Part shown: in pieces, positions 46,389-54,359 of the stretch
Layout of the letters: the number at the start of each line of letters is the position of its first letter
Numbering within the stretch: position 1 is the stretch's first letter
Assembly (NCBI RefSeq): GCF_004402495.1
Contig: NZ_SOFH01000012.1
Coordinates: 52,170 to 116,169, forward strand
Source of the DNA: Cryobacterium sp. HLT2-28
GTDB lineage: Bacteria; Actinomycetota; Actinomycetes; Actinomycetales; Microbacteriaceae
DNA: 64,000 nt
Direction: 5' to 3'
The notes under the pieces: model-generated
The model's input: only the letters and a program-made list of their open reading frames with translations
What the model was told of the DNA's origin: nothing
The model's database searches: none
Made by a program: the position numbers and the translations under genes

Positions 46389-47051
46389 GTGGCTATGCTG
46401 AGGCCGACGGTGGTCGAGGCGTCCTTCGCGGGGAGGCCTGAGGTGTACGACCAGTCGCAGCGCCATTCGACCGGGAGGCACCCCAGCGTGGTGAGCGCAA
46501 TCACCGATGCAGACGACCACGCACGGCTGGCCACCGCCTTCCGTTCGGGGGACGAACGCGCGCTCGCCGAGACGTACGCCCGCTGGGCAGCGCTCGTGCA
46601 CACCATCGCCGTGCGCTCGCTCGGCGACCACGGCGAGGCGGAGGACGTGACCCAGAAGGTCTTCATCTCGGCCTGGAACGGCCGGGCCGGCTTCGACCCC
46701 TCCCGCGCCCGGCTCCCGGCGTGGCTCGTCGGCATCACCCGGCACGCGGTGGCCGACGCGCACGAAGCCCGCTCGCGGCGACGCCGGATCGAGGCGGCCG
46801 TGATGGGGGAACTCCAGTTCAGCCAGCCCGACCAATCGGCCGACGTCGCCGACCGGCTGCTGATCAGCGAGGAGCTGCAACGCCTCGAACCGGTGCCGCA
46901 GCGGGTGATGCAGCTGGCGTTCTACGACGACCTGACGCACGCGCAGATCGCCGATAGCCTCGGATTGCCGCTCGGCACCGTGAAGAGTCACATCAGACGA
47001 AGCCTGACCAGGCTGCGCACCAGATTGGAGGCGAACGATGACACACATTGA
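46389..47051 (+). CDS. ECF sigma factor (SigK-like)
   Basis: 220-aa sigma factor. Region 2: FRSGDERALAETYARWAALV, GEAEDVTQKVFISAWNGRAG, ARLPAWLVGITRHAVADAHE; region 4: QRVMQLAFYDDLTHAQIADS and LGLPLGTVKSHIRRSLTRLR. Pairing with an RskA-type anti-sigma factor is typical for SigK. It probably drives the DUF4397 genes upstream. Start uncertain: GTG 46389 or ATG 46395 (GAGAAGG site); homology starts only near residue 40, so GTG 46489 is also possible. Confidence 0.88.
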   Translation: MAMLRPTVVEASFAGRPEVYDQSQRHSTGRHPSVVSAITDADDHARLATAFRSGDERALAETYARWAALVHTIAVRSLGDHGEAEDVTQKVFISAWNGRAGFDPSRARLPAWLVGITRHAVADAHEARSRRRRIEAAVMGELQFSQPDQSADVADRLLISEELQRLEPVPQRVMQLAFYDDLTHAQIADSLGLPLGTVKSHIRRSLTRLRTRLEANDDTH

Positions 47052-48030
47052 CCGGGACGATCTCGCGCTCATAGCCATGGCTGAGCTCGACCTCACCGAA
47101 CCGGAGCGCCTCCACCTGGCCGAATGCCCGGAGTGCTCGCTCGAACTGATCTCGCTGCAGCACACCGTCGCGGTCGGACGCGCGGCGCGCGACGTGCAGC
47201 TCCTCGAGCCGGGCGACGCCGTCTGGGGTCGCATCCACTCCGCCCTCGGGCTCTCCGACGCGGTCGCGGGCACTCCGCGGCGCTCCGACTTTCCGGCGAG
47301 TGCGGGGCCGACAAGCGCAGCACCGGTGACGGATGCCGCGGCGCTCGCGCCAGCCGGTGCTGCCGGTCCCGGCCCGGCTCCCGGTCCCCGTCCGGTCCCG
47401 GCTGCTGGCACCGTCCCGGCTCCCGCTCCGGCTGCCGGTCCCGGCCCGGCTGCCGGCCCCGGCCCGGCTGCCGGTCCCGTCCCGGCTCCCGGTCCCGTCC
47501 CGGCTCCCGTCGAGCCGGCGCCTCCGGCCGGTCCCGCGCCGGTCGCCCGGATCGACGCTCACGGCCGGTCCCGCCGCGCCCGTTTCTGGCTGCCGCTGAC
47601 CGTCGCGGCCGGGATCGTCGGCCTGGTCGGCGGCCTCGGCGGCGGGATCTGGTGGGACTCGCTGCGACAGGACGCCGCGCCCCCCGTCGTCGAAGCGAAG
47701 ATCGCCGAGGCGACACTGGACCCGTTCCCCGGCTGGAAGGCCGGCGGCACCGCCTACGTGGAGAAGGCCGCCGACGGTCACCGGGAGGTGGTGGTCGACC
47801 TCACCGGGGCGACGGGCAGCGCCCCCCTGCGCGAGGTGTGGCTGATCAAGGCGGATGCCTCCGGCCTGGTCAGCATCGGACTGCTCGACGGCGCCACCGG
47901 CCGGTTCTCGATCCCCGACGGGCTCGACCTTGCCCAGTACCCGCTCGTCGACGTGTCCGCCGAACCGGACAACGGCGACCCGGCCCACTCCGGCGACTCC
48001 ATCGTGCGCGGCGAGTTGCACGCCACCTGA
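47038..48030 (+). CDS. RskA-like zinc anti-sigma factor
   Basis: 330-aa membrane anti-sigma factor overlapping the sigma gene by 14 nt. The zinc anti-sigma motif HLAECPEC (His26, Cys30, Cys33) is N-terminal; one membrane helix at about 182-204; the RskA C-terminal domain (WKAGGTAYVEKAADGHREVV, EVWLIKADASGLVSIGLLDG) is outside. Between the zinc motif and the helix lies a 70-residue Pro/Ala/Gly repeat (GPGPAAGPGPAAGPVPAP), an unusual cytosolic spacer built from tandem DNA repeats. It would hold the sigma factor until regulated proteolysis. Confidence 0.9.
   Translation: MTHIDRDDLALIAMAELDLTEPERLHLAECPECSLELISLQHTVAVGRAARDVQLLEPGDAVWGRIHSALGLSDAVAGTPRRSDFPASAGPTSAAPVTDAAALAPAGAAGPGPAPGPRPVPAAGTVPAPAPAAGPGPAAGPGPAAGPVPAPGPVPAPVEPAPPAGPAPVARIDAHGRSRRARFWLPLTVAAGIVGLVGGLGGGIWWDSLRQDAAPPVVEAKIAEATLDPFPGWKAGGTAYVEKAADGHREVVVDLTGATGSAPLREVWLIKADASGLVSIGLLDGATGRFSIPDGLDLAQYPLVDVSAEPDNGDPAHSGDSIVRGELHAT
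47380..47540 (+). repeat. in-frame GC-rich tandem repeats in the anti-sigma gene
   Basis: Repeated GGTCCCGGCCCGGCTGCC-like units encoding (A)GPGPA. They lie in the linker and keep frame. Confidence 0.75.
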
Positions 48031-48035
48031 CCGGC

Positions 48036-48125
48036 CCCTGCTCCTTCGTTCGACAACTGTCGCCGGGCCGGACGACTGTCGCCCGTGCATTGGCGACTAT
48101 TGTCCGCATTGGCGACACTTCTCAT
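48036..48125. repeat. intergenic repeats between convergent genes
   Basis: Several direct and inverted copies of GCGAC-AACTGTCGCC-like words (GACAACTGTCGCC, GACGACTGTCGCC, GGCGACTATTGTCC, GGCGACACTT) between the anti-sigma gene and hpaD, which are convergent. Confidence 0.5.
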
Positions 48126-48159
48126 CGCCCTCGACCGGAACCGTGGGGCGCCCGGGCGG

Positions 48160-49236
48160 TTAGAGCTGGTGGCCGAGCTTGTATTCGGGCATCTCCTCGC
48201 CCTTGCGGGTGTAGGAGAAGCCGTCGGCGCCGACGGTCACGGCCATCTCGCTCGACTGGGTGCGTTCGATCACGGGCTGGGGGGTGCCGTCGAGGTCGAG
48301 CACGAGGGAGGCATCCGTGTACCAGCTCGGCACCACCGGGTTTCCCCACCAGTCGCGACGCTGGTTGTCGTGCACGTCCCAGGTGACGACGGGGTTGTCG
48401 GGGTCGCCGGTGTAGTAGTCCTGGGTGTAGATCTCGACCCGGTGGCCGTCGGGGTCGCGCAGGTAGAGGTAGAACGCGTTGGACACGCCGTGCCGGCCGG
48501 GGCCGCGCTCGATCAAGTCGGACTTGCGCAGCGCGCCGAGCTTGTCGCAGATGTAGATGATGTTGTGCTTCTCGTGCGTGGAGAAGGCGATGTGGTGCAT
48601 CCGTGGGCCGTCGCCGCCGGTCAGGGCGGTGTCGTGCACGGTGTCCTTGCGGCGCAGCCAGGCCGCGTAGGTGACGCCGTCCGCGTCCTGGATGTCCTCG
48701 GTGACCCGGAAGCCGAGGTCCTCCAGATAGCCGCGGCCGAGGCCGACGTCGGGGGTGACCTGGTTGAAGTGGTCGAGGCGCACGAGCGCGCCCGGACCCT
48801 GCAGGTCGTAGCGCCAGGCGAGGCGTTCCACGTGCTCGGTGTCGAAGAAGAACTCGTAGGGGAAGCCGAGCGGGTCTTCGACGCGCACGGAGTCGCCGAT
48901 CCCCGTGACGAAGCCGTTCGCGCGGCGCTCGGTGCGGCAGCCGAGCTCGCGGTAGTACGCCTCGGCAAGGTCCACGTCGAGGGGGGAACGCACCCGGAAC
49001 GCGAACGCGGCCACCGCGGCCACCGGGCCCTGGCGCAGCACCAGGTTGTGGTGGATGAACTCCTCGAAGCTGCGCAGGTAGATCTCGGTTTCGTTCTCCT
49101 CCGTCACGACGAGGCCGAGGATGTCCACGTAGAACTCGCGGGAGGCGGCCAGGTCGGTGACGACGAGGTCCATGTAGGCGCAGCGCAGGATGTCGGGCGG
49201 GGTGGCCGCGGGGGTGGGGATGGGGGTGGTGGTCAT
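48160..49236 (-). CDS. hpaD: 3,4-dihydroxyphenylacetate 2,3-dioxygenase
   Basis: 358-aa extradiol ring-cleavage dioxygenase of the vicinal oxygen chelate fold. Metal ligands are His156 (VRLDHFN), His215 (RMHHIAF) and Glu268 (HRVEIY); His201 (TVHDT) is the acid-base residue. These match Brevibacterium fuscum HPCD (His155, His214, Glu267, His200) with a constant offset of one, so the substrate homoprotocatechuate is well supported. It cleaves the ring to 5-carboxymethyl-2-hydroxymuconate semialdehyde. ATG 49236 has GAGGAGG upstream. It is last in the hpa cluster, followed by the convergent anti-sigma gene. Confidence 0.93.
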   Translation of the reverse strand: MTTTPIPTPAATPPDILRCAYMDLVVTDLAASREFYVDILGLVVTEENETEIYLRSFEEFIHHNLVLRQGPVAAVAAFAFRVRSPLDVDLAEAYYRELGCRTERRANGFVTGIGDSVRVEDPLGFPYEFFFDTEHVERLAWRYDLQGPGALVRLDHFNQVTPDVGLGRGYLEDLGFRVTEDIQDADGVTYAAWLRRKDTVHDTALTGGDGPRMHHIAFSTHEKHNIIYICDKLGALRKSDLIERGPGRHGVSNAFYLYLRDPDGHRVEIYTQDYYTGDPDNPVVTWDVHDNQRRDWWGNPVVPSWYTDASLVLDLDGTPQPVIERTQSSEMAVTVGADGFSYTRKGEEMPEYKLGHQL

Positions 49237-49260
49237 GGGGATCCTCCTCATTGAGTGTCA

Positions 49261-49376
49261 GTGGTTGTGGTCTCGACGGGCTCGACCGCCGGTGACGGGC
49301 TCAGCCGTCGGTGATCGAGCCTGACCGCCGGTGATCGAGCCTGACCGCCGGTGATCGAGCCTGTCGAGATCCAGGT
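49261..49376. repeat. GATCGAGCCTG tandem/REP-like repeats
   Basis: Three copies of a 20-nt unit (CGGTGATCGAGCCTGACCGC) and the final GTGATCGAGCCTGTCGAGA, related to the palindrome at 8585, fill the gap between hpaE and hpaD. Confidence 0.7.
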
Positions 49377-50914
49377 CAGGCGGCGCCGAAGCGGGCGGTG
49401 TGCACGGCGCCGAGGGTGATGTGCACGGCCTGCTGGTCGGTGTAGAAATCGATCGAACGGTAGCCGCCCTCGTGGCCCAGTCCCGAGGCCTTGACCCCGC
49501 CGAACGGGGTGCGGAGGTCGCGCACATTGTGCGAGTTGAGCCAGACCATGCCGGCCTCGATCGCCTGGGCGAAGGTGTGCGCCCGGGTGAGGTTGCTGGT
49601 CCAGAGGTACGCGGCGAGGCCGTATTTGACTCCGTTGGCCAGCGCCAGGGCCTCCTCATCGGTGTCGAACGGGGTGATCGACACCACCGGGCCGAAGATC
49701 TCCTCCTGGAAGATGCGGGCCGTGGGCGGGACATCCGCGAACACGGTCGGCGACACGTAGTTGCCCTCGGCCAGGTGCGCCGGGCGGCCGCCGCCGGCGA
49801 GCAGGCGGCCCTCGGTCTTGCCGATCTCGACGTAGCTCATCACCTTGGCGTAGTGCTCGGGGTGAACGAGCGCGCCGACCTCGGTCTTCGGGTCGTGCGG
49901 GTCGCCGACGACGATGTTCCGGGCGCGGGCGGCGTAGCGGGCGCAGAAGTCGTCGTAGACGGTGCGTTCGACCAGGATCCGGCTGCCGGCCGTGCAGCGT
50001 TCGCCGTTGAGCGAGAAGACGCCGAACAGGGTCGAGTCGATCGCGGCGTCGAGGTCGGCGTCGGCGAAGACGATGGCGGGGGATTTGCCGCCGAGTTCCA
50101 TCGACATTCCCTTGAGGTTGGCGGCGCAGTTGCGGTAGATGGTCTGGCCGGTCGTGGTCTCGCCGGTGAACGAGATGAGGGGCACGCCCGGATGCTTGAC
50201 CAGCGCGTCGCCGGCCTCCTCGCCGATGCCGTTGACCAGGTTGAAGACCCCGTCGGGGAGACCTGCGGCGGAGAAGATCCCGGCCCACAGGCTGGCCGAG
50301 AGCGGCGTGAACTCGGCGGGCTTGAGCACGACGGTGCAGCCGGAGGCCAGCGCCGGGGCGAGCTTCCAGCTCTCCAGCATGAACGGGGTGTTCCACGGGG
50401 TGATCAGCCCGGCGACGCCGATCGGCTTGCGGTTGACGTAGTTGATCTGGCTGCCGGGCACCTTGTAGGTGTCGTCGGCCTGCGCCACGATCAGGTCGGC
50501 GAAGAAGCGGAAGTTCTCGGCCGCCCGGTTGGCCTGGCCGAGGGCCTGGGTGATCGGCAGGCCGGTGTCGAACGTTTCCAGTTCGGCGAGGCGGGCATCC
50601 TGCGCCTCGATCGCGTCGGCGATCCGGTTCAGGATGCGGGACCGCTCGCGCGGCTTCATGCCCGGCCACGGCCCGTTCTGGAAGGCTTCCGTGGCGGCGG
50701 CCACGGCCAGGTCGATGTCCTCCCGCTGGCCGGCGGCGGCGGTGGCGTAGGTCTGGTTGGAGACCGGATCGAGCACGTCGAAGGTCTTGCCGGAGACGCT
50801 GTCGACGAAGCGGCCGCCGATGTAGTGCTGGATGCGGGTCGGCAGGTTCTCGGGGACGAAGTGGCCGGCCGTGCGGGAGCCGGCGGTGGTGGCGGTGGCG
50901 TCGGTCGTGGTCAT
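49376..50914 (-). CDS. hpaE: 5-carboxymethyl-2-hydroxymuconate semialdehyde dehydrogenase
   Basis: 512-aa aldehyde dehydrogenase. NAD binding LITPWNTPFMLESWKLAPAL and FTGETTTGQTI; catalytic Glu in MELGGKSP; catalytic Cys in NGERCTAGSR; C-terminal PFGGVKASGLGHEGG. The place between the ring-cleavage dioxygenase and the rest of the pathway supports oxidation of CHMS to 5-carboxymethyl-2-hydroxymuconate. ATG 50914 starts 3 nt after the lyase stop codon, so the two are coupled. A longer upstream frame overlaps that gene and is rejected. Confidence 0.92.
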   Translation of the reverse strand: MTTTDATATTAGSRTAGHFVPENLPTRIQHYIGGRFVDSVSGKTFDVLDPVSNQTYATAAAGQREDIDLAVAAATEAFQNGPWPGMKPRERSRILNRIADAIEAQDARLAELETFDTGLPITQALGQANRAAENFRFFADLIVAQADDTYKVPGSQINYVNRKPIGVAGLITPWNTPFMLESWKLAPALASGCTVVLKPAEFTPLSASLWAGIFSAAGLPDGVFNLVNGIGEEAGDALVKHPGVPLISFTGETTTGQTIYRNCAANLKGMSMELGGKSPAIVFADADLDAAIDSTLFGVFSLNGERCTAGSRILVERTVYDDFCARYAARARNIVVGDPHDPKTEVGALVHPEHYAKVMSYVEIGKTEGRLLAGGGRPAHLAEGNYVSPTVFADVPPTARIFQEEIFGPVVSITPFDTDEEALALANGVKYGLAAYLWTSNLTRAHTFAQAIEAGMVWLNSHNVRDLRTPFGGVKASGLGHEGGYRSIDFYTDQQAVHITLGAVHTARFGAA

Positions 50915-50916
50915 GG

Positions 50917-51876
50917 TCAGGCTCCTGCCGGGGTGTGGCCGTCGATCGTGAAACCGTCGACGGGGGAGAGGTAGGCTTCGCCGGCGGCCAGGAATTTCTT
51001 CATGGTGACGAGGCCGGCATCCGTGGGGGTGATCAGCGGAGGGCGCACGAACCCGGAGGCGATCAGGCCGCGCTGTTCGAGCACCCACTTGCCCGGTGCC
51101 GGGTTGGTCTCGACGAAGAGCAGGTCGACGAGAGGGTGCAGGCCGTAGTGGATCTCGCGGGCCCGGGCGAGGTCGCCGGCCATCCACGCGTTGTACAGCT
51201 CGACGTGGGCGACGGGGGCGATGTTAGAGGTGGCGCTGATCAGGCCGACGCCGCCGAGCGCGAGCAGCGGCAGGCAGAGCAGCTCGATTCCGCTCCAGAC
51301 CAGCAGTTCCTTTCCGCAGAGGTGCAGCACCCGGGAGAAGTGTTCGAAGTCCTTGGTGGTCTCCTTGACCCCGACGAAGTTGTCGAAGTCCCGGTAGAGC
51401 CGATTGATGGTCTCCGGGGCGATGTCCACGGCGGTGCGGCTGGGCACGTTGTAGGCCACGATCGGCAGGTCGGGGAACTCCTCGGCCACGGTCTTGTACC
51501 AGACGTAGAGGGCCTCCTGGGTGGGCCGGGCATAGTACGGAGTGATGATCAGGGCGGCGTCCACGCCGGCGTCCCGTGCGGCGGCGGTCAGCTCGAGGGT
51601 CTCGTCGAGTTTCGCCGAGCCGGTGCCGGGCATGAACGGGACGCGGTCGCCGATGGTCTCGGCCACGGTGCGGATCGCGGCGGCGCGTTCGGCGATGCTC
51701 TGCGAGCTCGGTTCCCCGGTCGACCCGCCGAGCGAGATGCCGTGGGTGCCGGAGGCCAGCTGCCAGTTGACGAGGTTGGCCAGGCCGGCATGGTCGATCG
51801 CGCCGTCGGCCGTGAACGGCGTCATCAGGGGCGCGATGGAGCCCCTGATCTGGCTGGGGTCACTGCGGAACTTCAT
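50917..51876 (-). CDS. DapA/NAL-family lyase in the hpa cluster
   Basis: 319-aa class I aldolase-fold enzyme. The Schiff-base Lys is Lys171 (VGVKETTKD), the proton relay Tyr142 in VAYNVPSRTA, the carboxylate loop GGSTGEP (51-57). The Arg147 after Tyr resembles true dihydrodipicolinate synthase, but the genetic context is aromatic catabolism. No HpaI aldolase is present in the window, so this pyruvate-dependent enzyme may cleave 2,4-dihydroxyhept-2-ene-1,7-dioate to pyruvate and succinic semialdehyde. That is inference; it could instead be a hydratase or decarboxylase. Confidence 0.85.
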   Translation of the reverse strand: MKFRSDPSQIRGSIAPLMTPFTADGAIDHAGLANLVNWQLASGTHGISLGGSTGEPSSQSIAERAAAIRTVAETIGDRVPFMPGTGSAKLDETLELTAAARDAGVDAALIITPYYARPTQEALYVWYKTVAEEFPDLPIVAYNVPSRTAVDIAPETINRLYRDFDNFVGVKETTKDFEHFSRVLHLCGKELLVWSGIELLCLPLLALGGVGLISATSNIAPVAHVELYNAWMAGDLARAREIHYGLHPLVDLLFVETNPAPGKWVLEQRGLIASGFVRPPLITPTDAGLVTMKKFLAAGEAYLSPVDGFTIDGHTPAGA

Positions 51877-51910
51877 TGTTCTTCCTTTCGAGGGCAACGG
51901 ATGCGTTCGC

Positions 51911-51976
51911 GACTGTTGCCGAATCGGACGGATGTTCCCGGTGTGCGGGCAACAGATGTCCGGTACGGGAACAGTT
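51911..51976. repeat. intergenic palindrome between the GntR and lyase genes
   Basis: GACTGTTGCCGAATCGGAC (51911-51929) and GTCCGGTACGGGAACAGTT (51958-51976) match as inverted copies with a few mismatches; an inner GGATGTTCCC / GGGCAACA pair continues the stem. Confidence 0.5.
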
Positions 51977-51983
51977 GCGGCTG

Positions 51984-52667
51984 TTAGGGGGCGGAGGGGG
52001 ACTTCTGGCGGGTGAGGAAGGCGTCCAGGGTGCCGAGGCGGTGGTTGCGGGCGGCGAGCTCGACCTGCAGGGCGTCAGCGCCGTTCTCGATCAGGTCGAG
52101 CAGCGCGGTGTGTTCGGCGACGGATTCGTGGGCGCGGCCGGGCACGAAGCTGAAGATGGAGTCGCGGAGGGCGCTCAGCCGGCTCCAGCCGCGGTGCACG
52201 AGGTCGAGCAGGTGCGGGTTCGGGCAGGCCTCGAACAGCGTGGAGTGGAACTCCAGGTTCAGCCGGGTGAAGCTGACCGGGTCGAAATGGTCGAGGCAGT
52301 CGGCCATCTCCGCGTTGATCCGCCGGGCGCGTTCGAGCGTGTCCGCGTCGAGCACGGGCGCGGAGAGCGCCGTCGCGTAGCCCTCGACCAGGCTGAGCGT
52401 CTGCATGGTGTGCACATACTCCGTGGCGTCGAGCATCGCGACCTGCGCGCCGATGTTGCGTTCGAAGGTGACCAGACCCTCCGCCTCGAGCAGGCGGATG
52501 GCCTCCCGCACGGGAACCGCGCTGACGTCGAGTTCGCGGGCGATCTGGCCGAGCACCAGGCGGTAGCCGGGGCTGTAGGTGCCGTCACTGATCCGCGACC
52601 TGATCCACTGGTGGGCCAGCTGGGCCTTGCTCAGGCCGTCGGCGGCCGAACCCGGGGAAACCGTCAT
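51984..52667 (-). CDS. GntR family regulator (FCD domain)
   Basis: 227-aa FadR-subfamily regulator. Winged helix at 14-78 (AHQWIRSRISDGTYSPGYRL, then GQIARELDVSAVPVREAIRL), then the all-helical FCD effector domain with metal-ligand His residues (LNLEFHSTLFEACPNPHLLD, SVAEHTALL, ARNHRLGTL). It overlaps the FAH-RraA stop codon as TGATG, so it belongs to the hpa operon and probably responds to a pathway acid. Candidate operators are at 54248 and 55798. Confidence 0.9.
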   Translation of the reverse strand: MTVSPGSAADGLSKAQLAHQWIRSRISDGTYSPGYRLVLGQIARELDVSAVPVREAIRLLEAEGLVTFERNIGAQVAMLDATEYVHTMQTLSLVEGYATALSAPVLDADTLERARRINAEMADCLDHFDPVSFTRLNLEFHSTLFEACPNPHLLDLVHRGWSRLSALRDSIFSFVPGRAHESVAEHTALLDLIENGADALQVELAARNHRLGTLDAFLTRQKSPSAP

Positions 52668-54148
52668 CACTTCTCCTCCTGCCAGTGCCGGTAGCGGGCC
52701 TTCCAGTCCGCGTTCATCGGGTACAACCCGTCGACGTCGTGGCCGGCGGCGACCATCTCGGCGATGAAGGCCTCCTCGCGTTCCTGCTCGATGGCGGAGG
52801 CGACGACCTCCTCGACCAGGTGCGGCGGGATGACGAGAACGCCGTCGGCGTCGCCGACGATGACGTCGCCCGGTTGCACGGCGGCGCCGCCGCAGGCGAT
52901 CGCCAGGTCGGTGTCCCACGGCACGTGGCGACGGCCGAGCACCGCCGGGTGCCCGCCGGCGTGGTAGGTGGGGATGGCGAGGGCGCTGACGGCCGCGAGG
53001 TCGCGCACGCCGCCATCCGTCACGATCCCGGCCGCGCCGCGAACCTGGGCGCGCAGGGCGAGGATGTCGCCGACGGTGCCGGTGCCGCGCTCGCCGCGGG
53101 CCTCCATCACGATCACGTCGTCGGGCCCGAGCGAATCGAAGGCGCGTTTCTGGGCGTTGTAGCCGCCGCCGTGGGACTCGAACAGGTCTTCCCGGTTCGG
53201 CAGATAGCGCAGGGTGCGCGCCCGGCCGACGAGGCGGGCATCGGGCCTGGTCGAGCGGAGACCGTCGATCGACACGTTGTTGAGGCCGCGTTTGCGCAGC
53301 TGGGCGCTCAGGGTGGCGGTGCCGACGCTGTTGATGCGTTCCTTCAGGGTGGCGGTGAGCGTGAATGCGGGAGCCTCCGGAGCGAGCCCGGCGGCCTCCG
53401 CCGAGCCCCAGGCCTCGGTGCGCTGCAGGTCATCGACCTGGGGTGCGGCGCCGTAGCCGGCCAGCGGGACGGTGCCGTCGACGACGACGGTGCGGAGCCG
53501 GCCCGTGGACAACGGCGTCGGTATGGTCGGGGCGTCGACCTCGACCTCGACGACGTCGCCCGGCCGCAGCACCGAGGCGCCGGCGGGAGTGCCGGTCAGG
53601 ATGATGTCGCCCGGTTCGAGGGTGATCAGCTGGGAGAGGTCGGCGACGAGCCGGCCGAACGGGAAGTACAGGGTGCCGGTGGTGTCCTCCTGGGCGAGGA
53701 CGCCGTTGACCCAGGTGCGGATGCGCAGGGCCGCCGGGTCGACCTCGCCGGCCGGCAGCACGACCGGCCCGATCGGGGTGAAGCCGTCGCCGCCCTTGGA
53801 GCGGAGGTTGGAGCCCTTGTCGGCGTGACGCAGGTCGTAGACGCCGAAGTCGTTGGCGGCGGTGACCCCGGCCACCGCGTTCCAGCCCTCGACGGGGTCG
53901 ACCCGGCGGGCCGTCCGGCCGATGATCAGGGCGATCTCCCCCTCGAAGGCGAGCAACTCGGTGCCGGCCGGGCGTTCGATCTCGCCGGAGAGGGCGAGCG
54001 AGCTGGCGGGCTTCAGGAAGTACGACGGCTGGGCCGGGACCCGTCCCCGCTGCGCGGCTCGACTGGGGTAGTTGATGTGCACGGCGATGACCTTGCCGGG
54101 CCGGGCGCCGACGAGCGCCTCGACGGCGGATGCGATGGTGTCGCTCAT
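52667..54148 (-). CDS. fused fumarylacetoacetate hydrolase-RraA family protein (HpaG-like plus aldolase-like)
   Basis: 493-aa two-domain protein. Residues 1-240 are an FAH-family domain: PSYFLKPASSLALSG, metal site Glu69-x-Glu71 and Asp100 (FEGEIALI, AANDFGVYD), RSKGGDGFTPIGPVV, GDIILTGTPAGAS. Residues 265-493 are an RraA / HMG-aldolase domain: VGRARTLRYLP, GTVGDILALRAQVRG, then TDGGVRDLAAV with the Arg-Asp of pyruvate aldolases and YHAGGHPAVLG. The FAH half should decarboxylate/isomerise the C8 intermediate; the RraA half may act as a 4-hydroxy-2-oxo acid aldolase or an oxaloacetate-type decarboxylase. The single frame has no break. Confidence 0.9.
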   Translation of the reverse strand: MSDTIASAVEALVGARPGKVIAVHINYPSRAAQRGRVPAQPSYFLKPASSLALSGEIERPAGTELLAFEGEIALIIGRTARRVDPVEGWNAVAGVTAANDFGVYDLRHADKGSNLRSKGGDGFTPIGPVVLPAGEVDPAALRIRTWVNGVLAQEDTTGTLYFPFGRLVADLSQLITLEPGDIILTGTPAGASVLRPGDVVEVEVDAPTIPTPLSTGRLRTVVVDGTVPLAGYGAAPQVDDLQRTEAWGSAEAAGLAPEAPAFTLTATLKERINSVGTATLSAQLRKRGLNNVSIDGLRSTRPDARLVGRARTLRYLPNREDLFESHGGGYNAQKRAFDSLGPDDVIVMEARGERGTGTVGDILALRAQVRGAAGIVTDGGVRDLAAVSALAIPTYHAGGHPAVLGRRHVPWDTDLAIACGGAAVQPGDVIVGDADGVLVIPPHLVEEVVASAIEQEREEAFIAEMVAAGHDVDGLYPMNADWKARYRHWQEEK

Positions 54149-54247
54149 CCCACACTCCTCTGTGTTGAAAGCCTGCGGTGTTGAAGCCTGCGGTGCTGTG
54201 AAGTCTGCGGGGCTGGTGGCCGCCGGCCTTCTCGACCGGCATGTATC

Positions 54248-54261
54248 AAATCATATACGAT
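54248..54261. promoter_or_regulatory. candidate hpa operator 1
   Basis: AAATCATATACGAT, AT-rich in a GC-rich window, about 100 nt upstream of the FAH-RraA start. It matches the element at 55798 in 11 of 14 positions and contains the near-palindrome ATCATATACGAT. Confidence 0.5.
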
Positions 54262-54359
54262 CTGGGCAAGCGGCACAACGGCGGCACAACGTGGGCACAA
54301 CGGCGGGGCAGGGGATCAGCGTTTCCGCCGCTCCCCTGCCCCGTCATTGCCGGTCTGCC

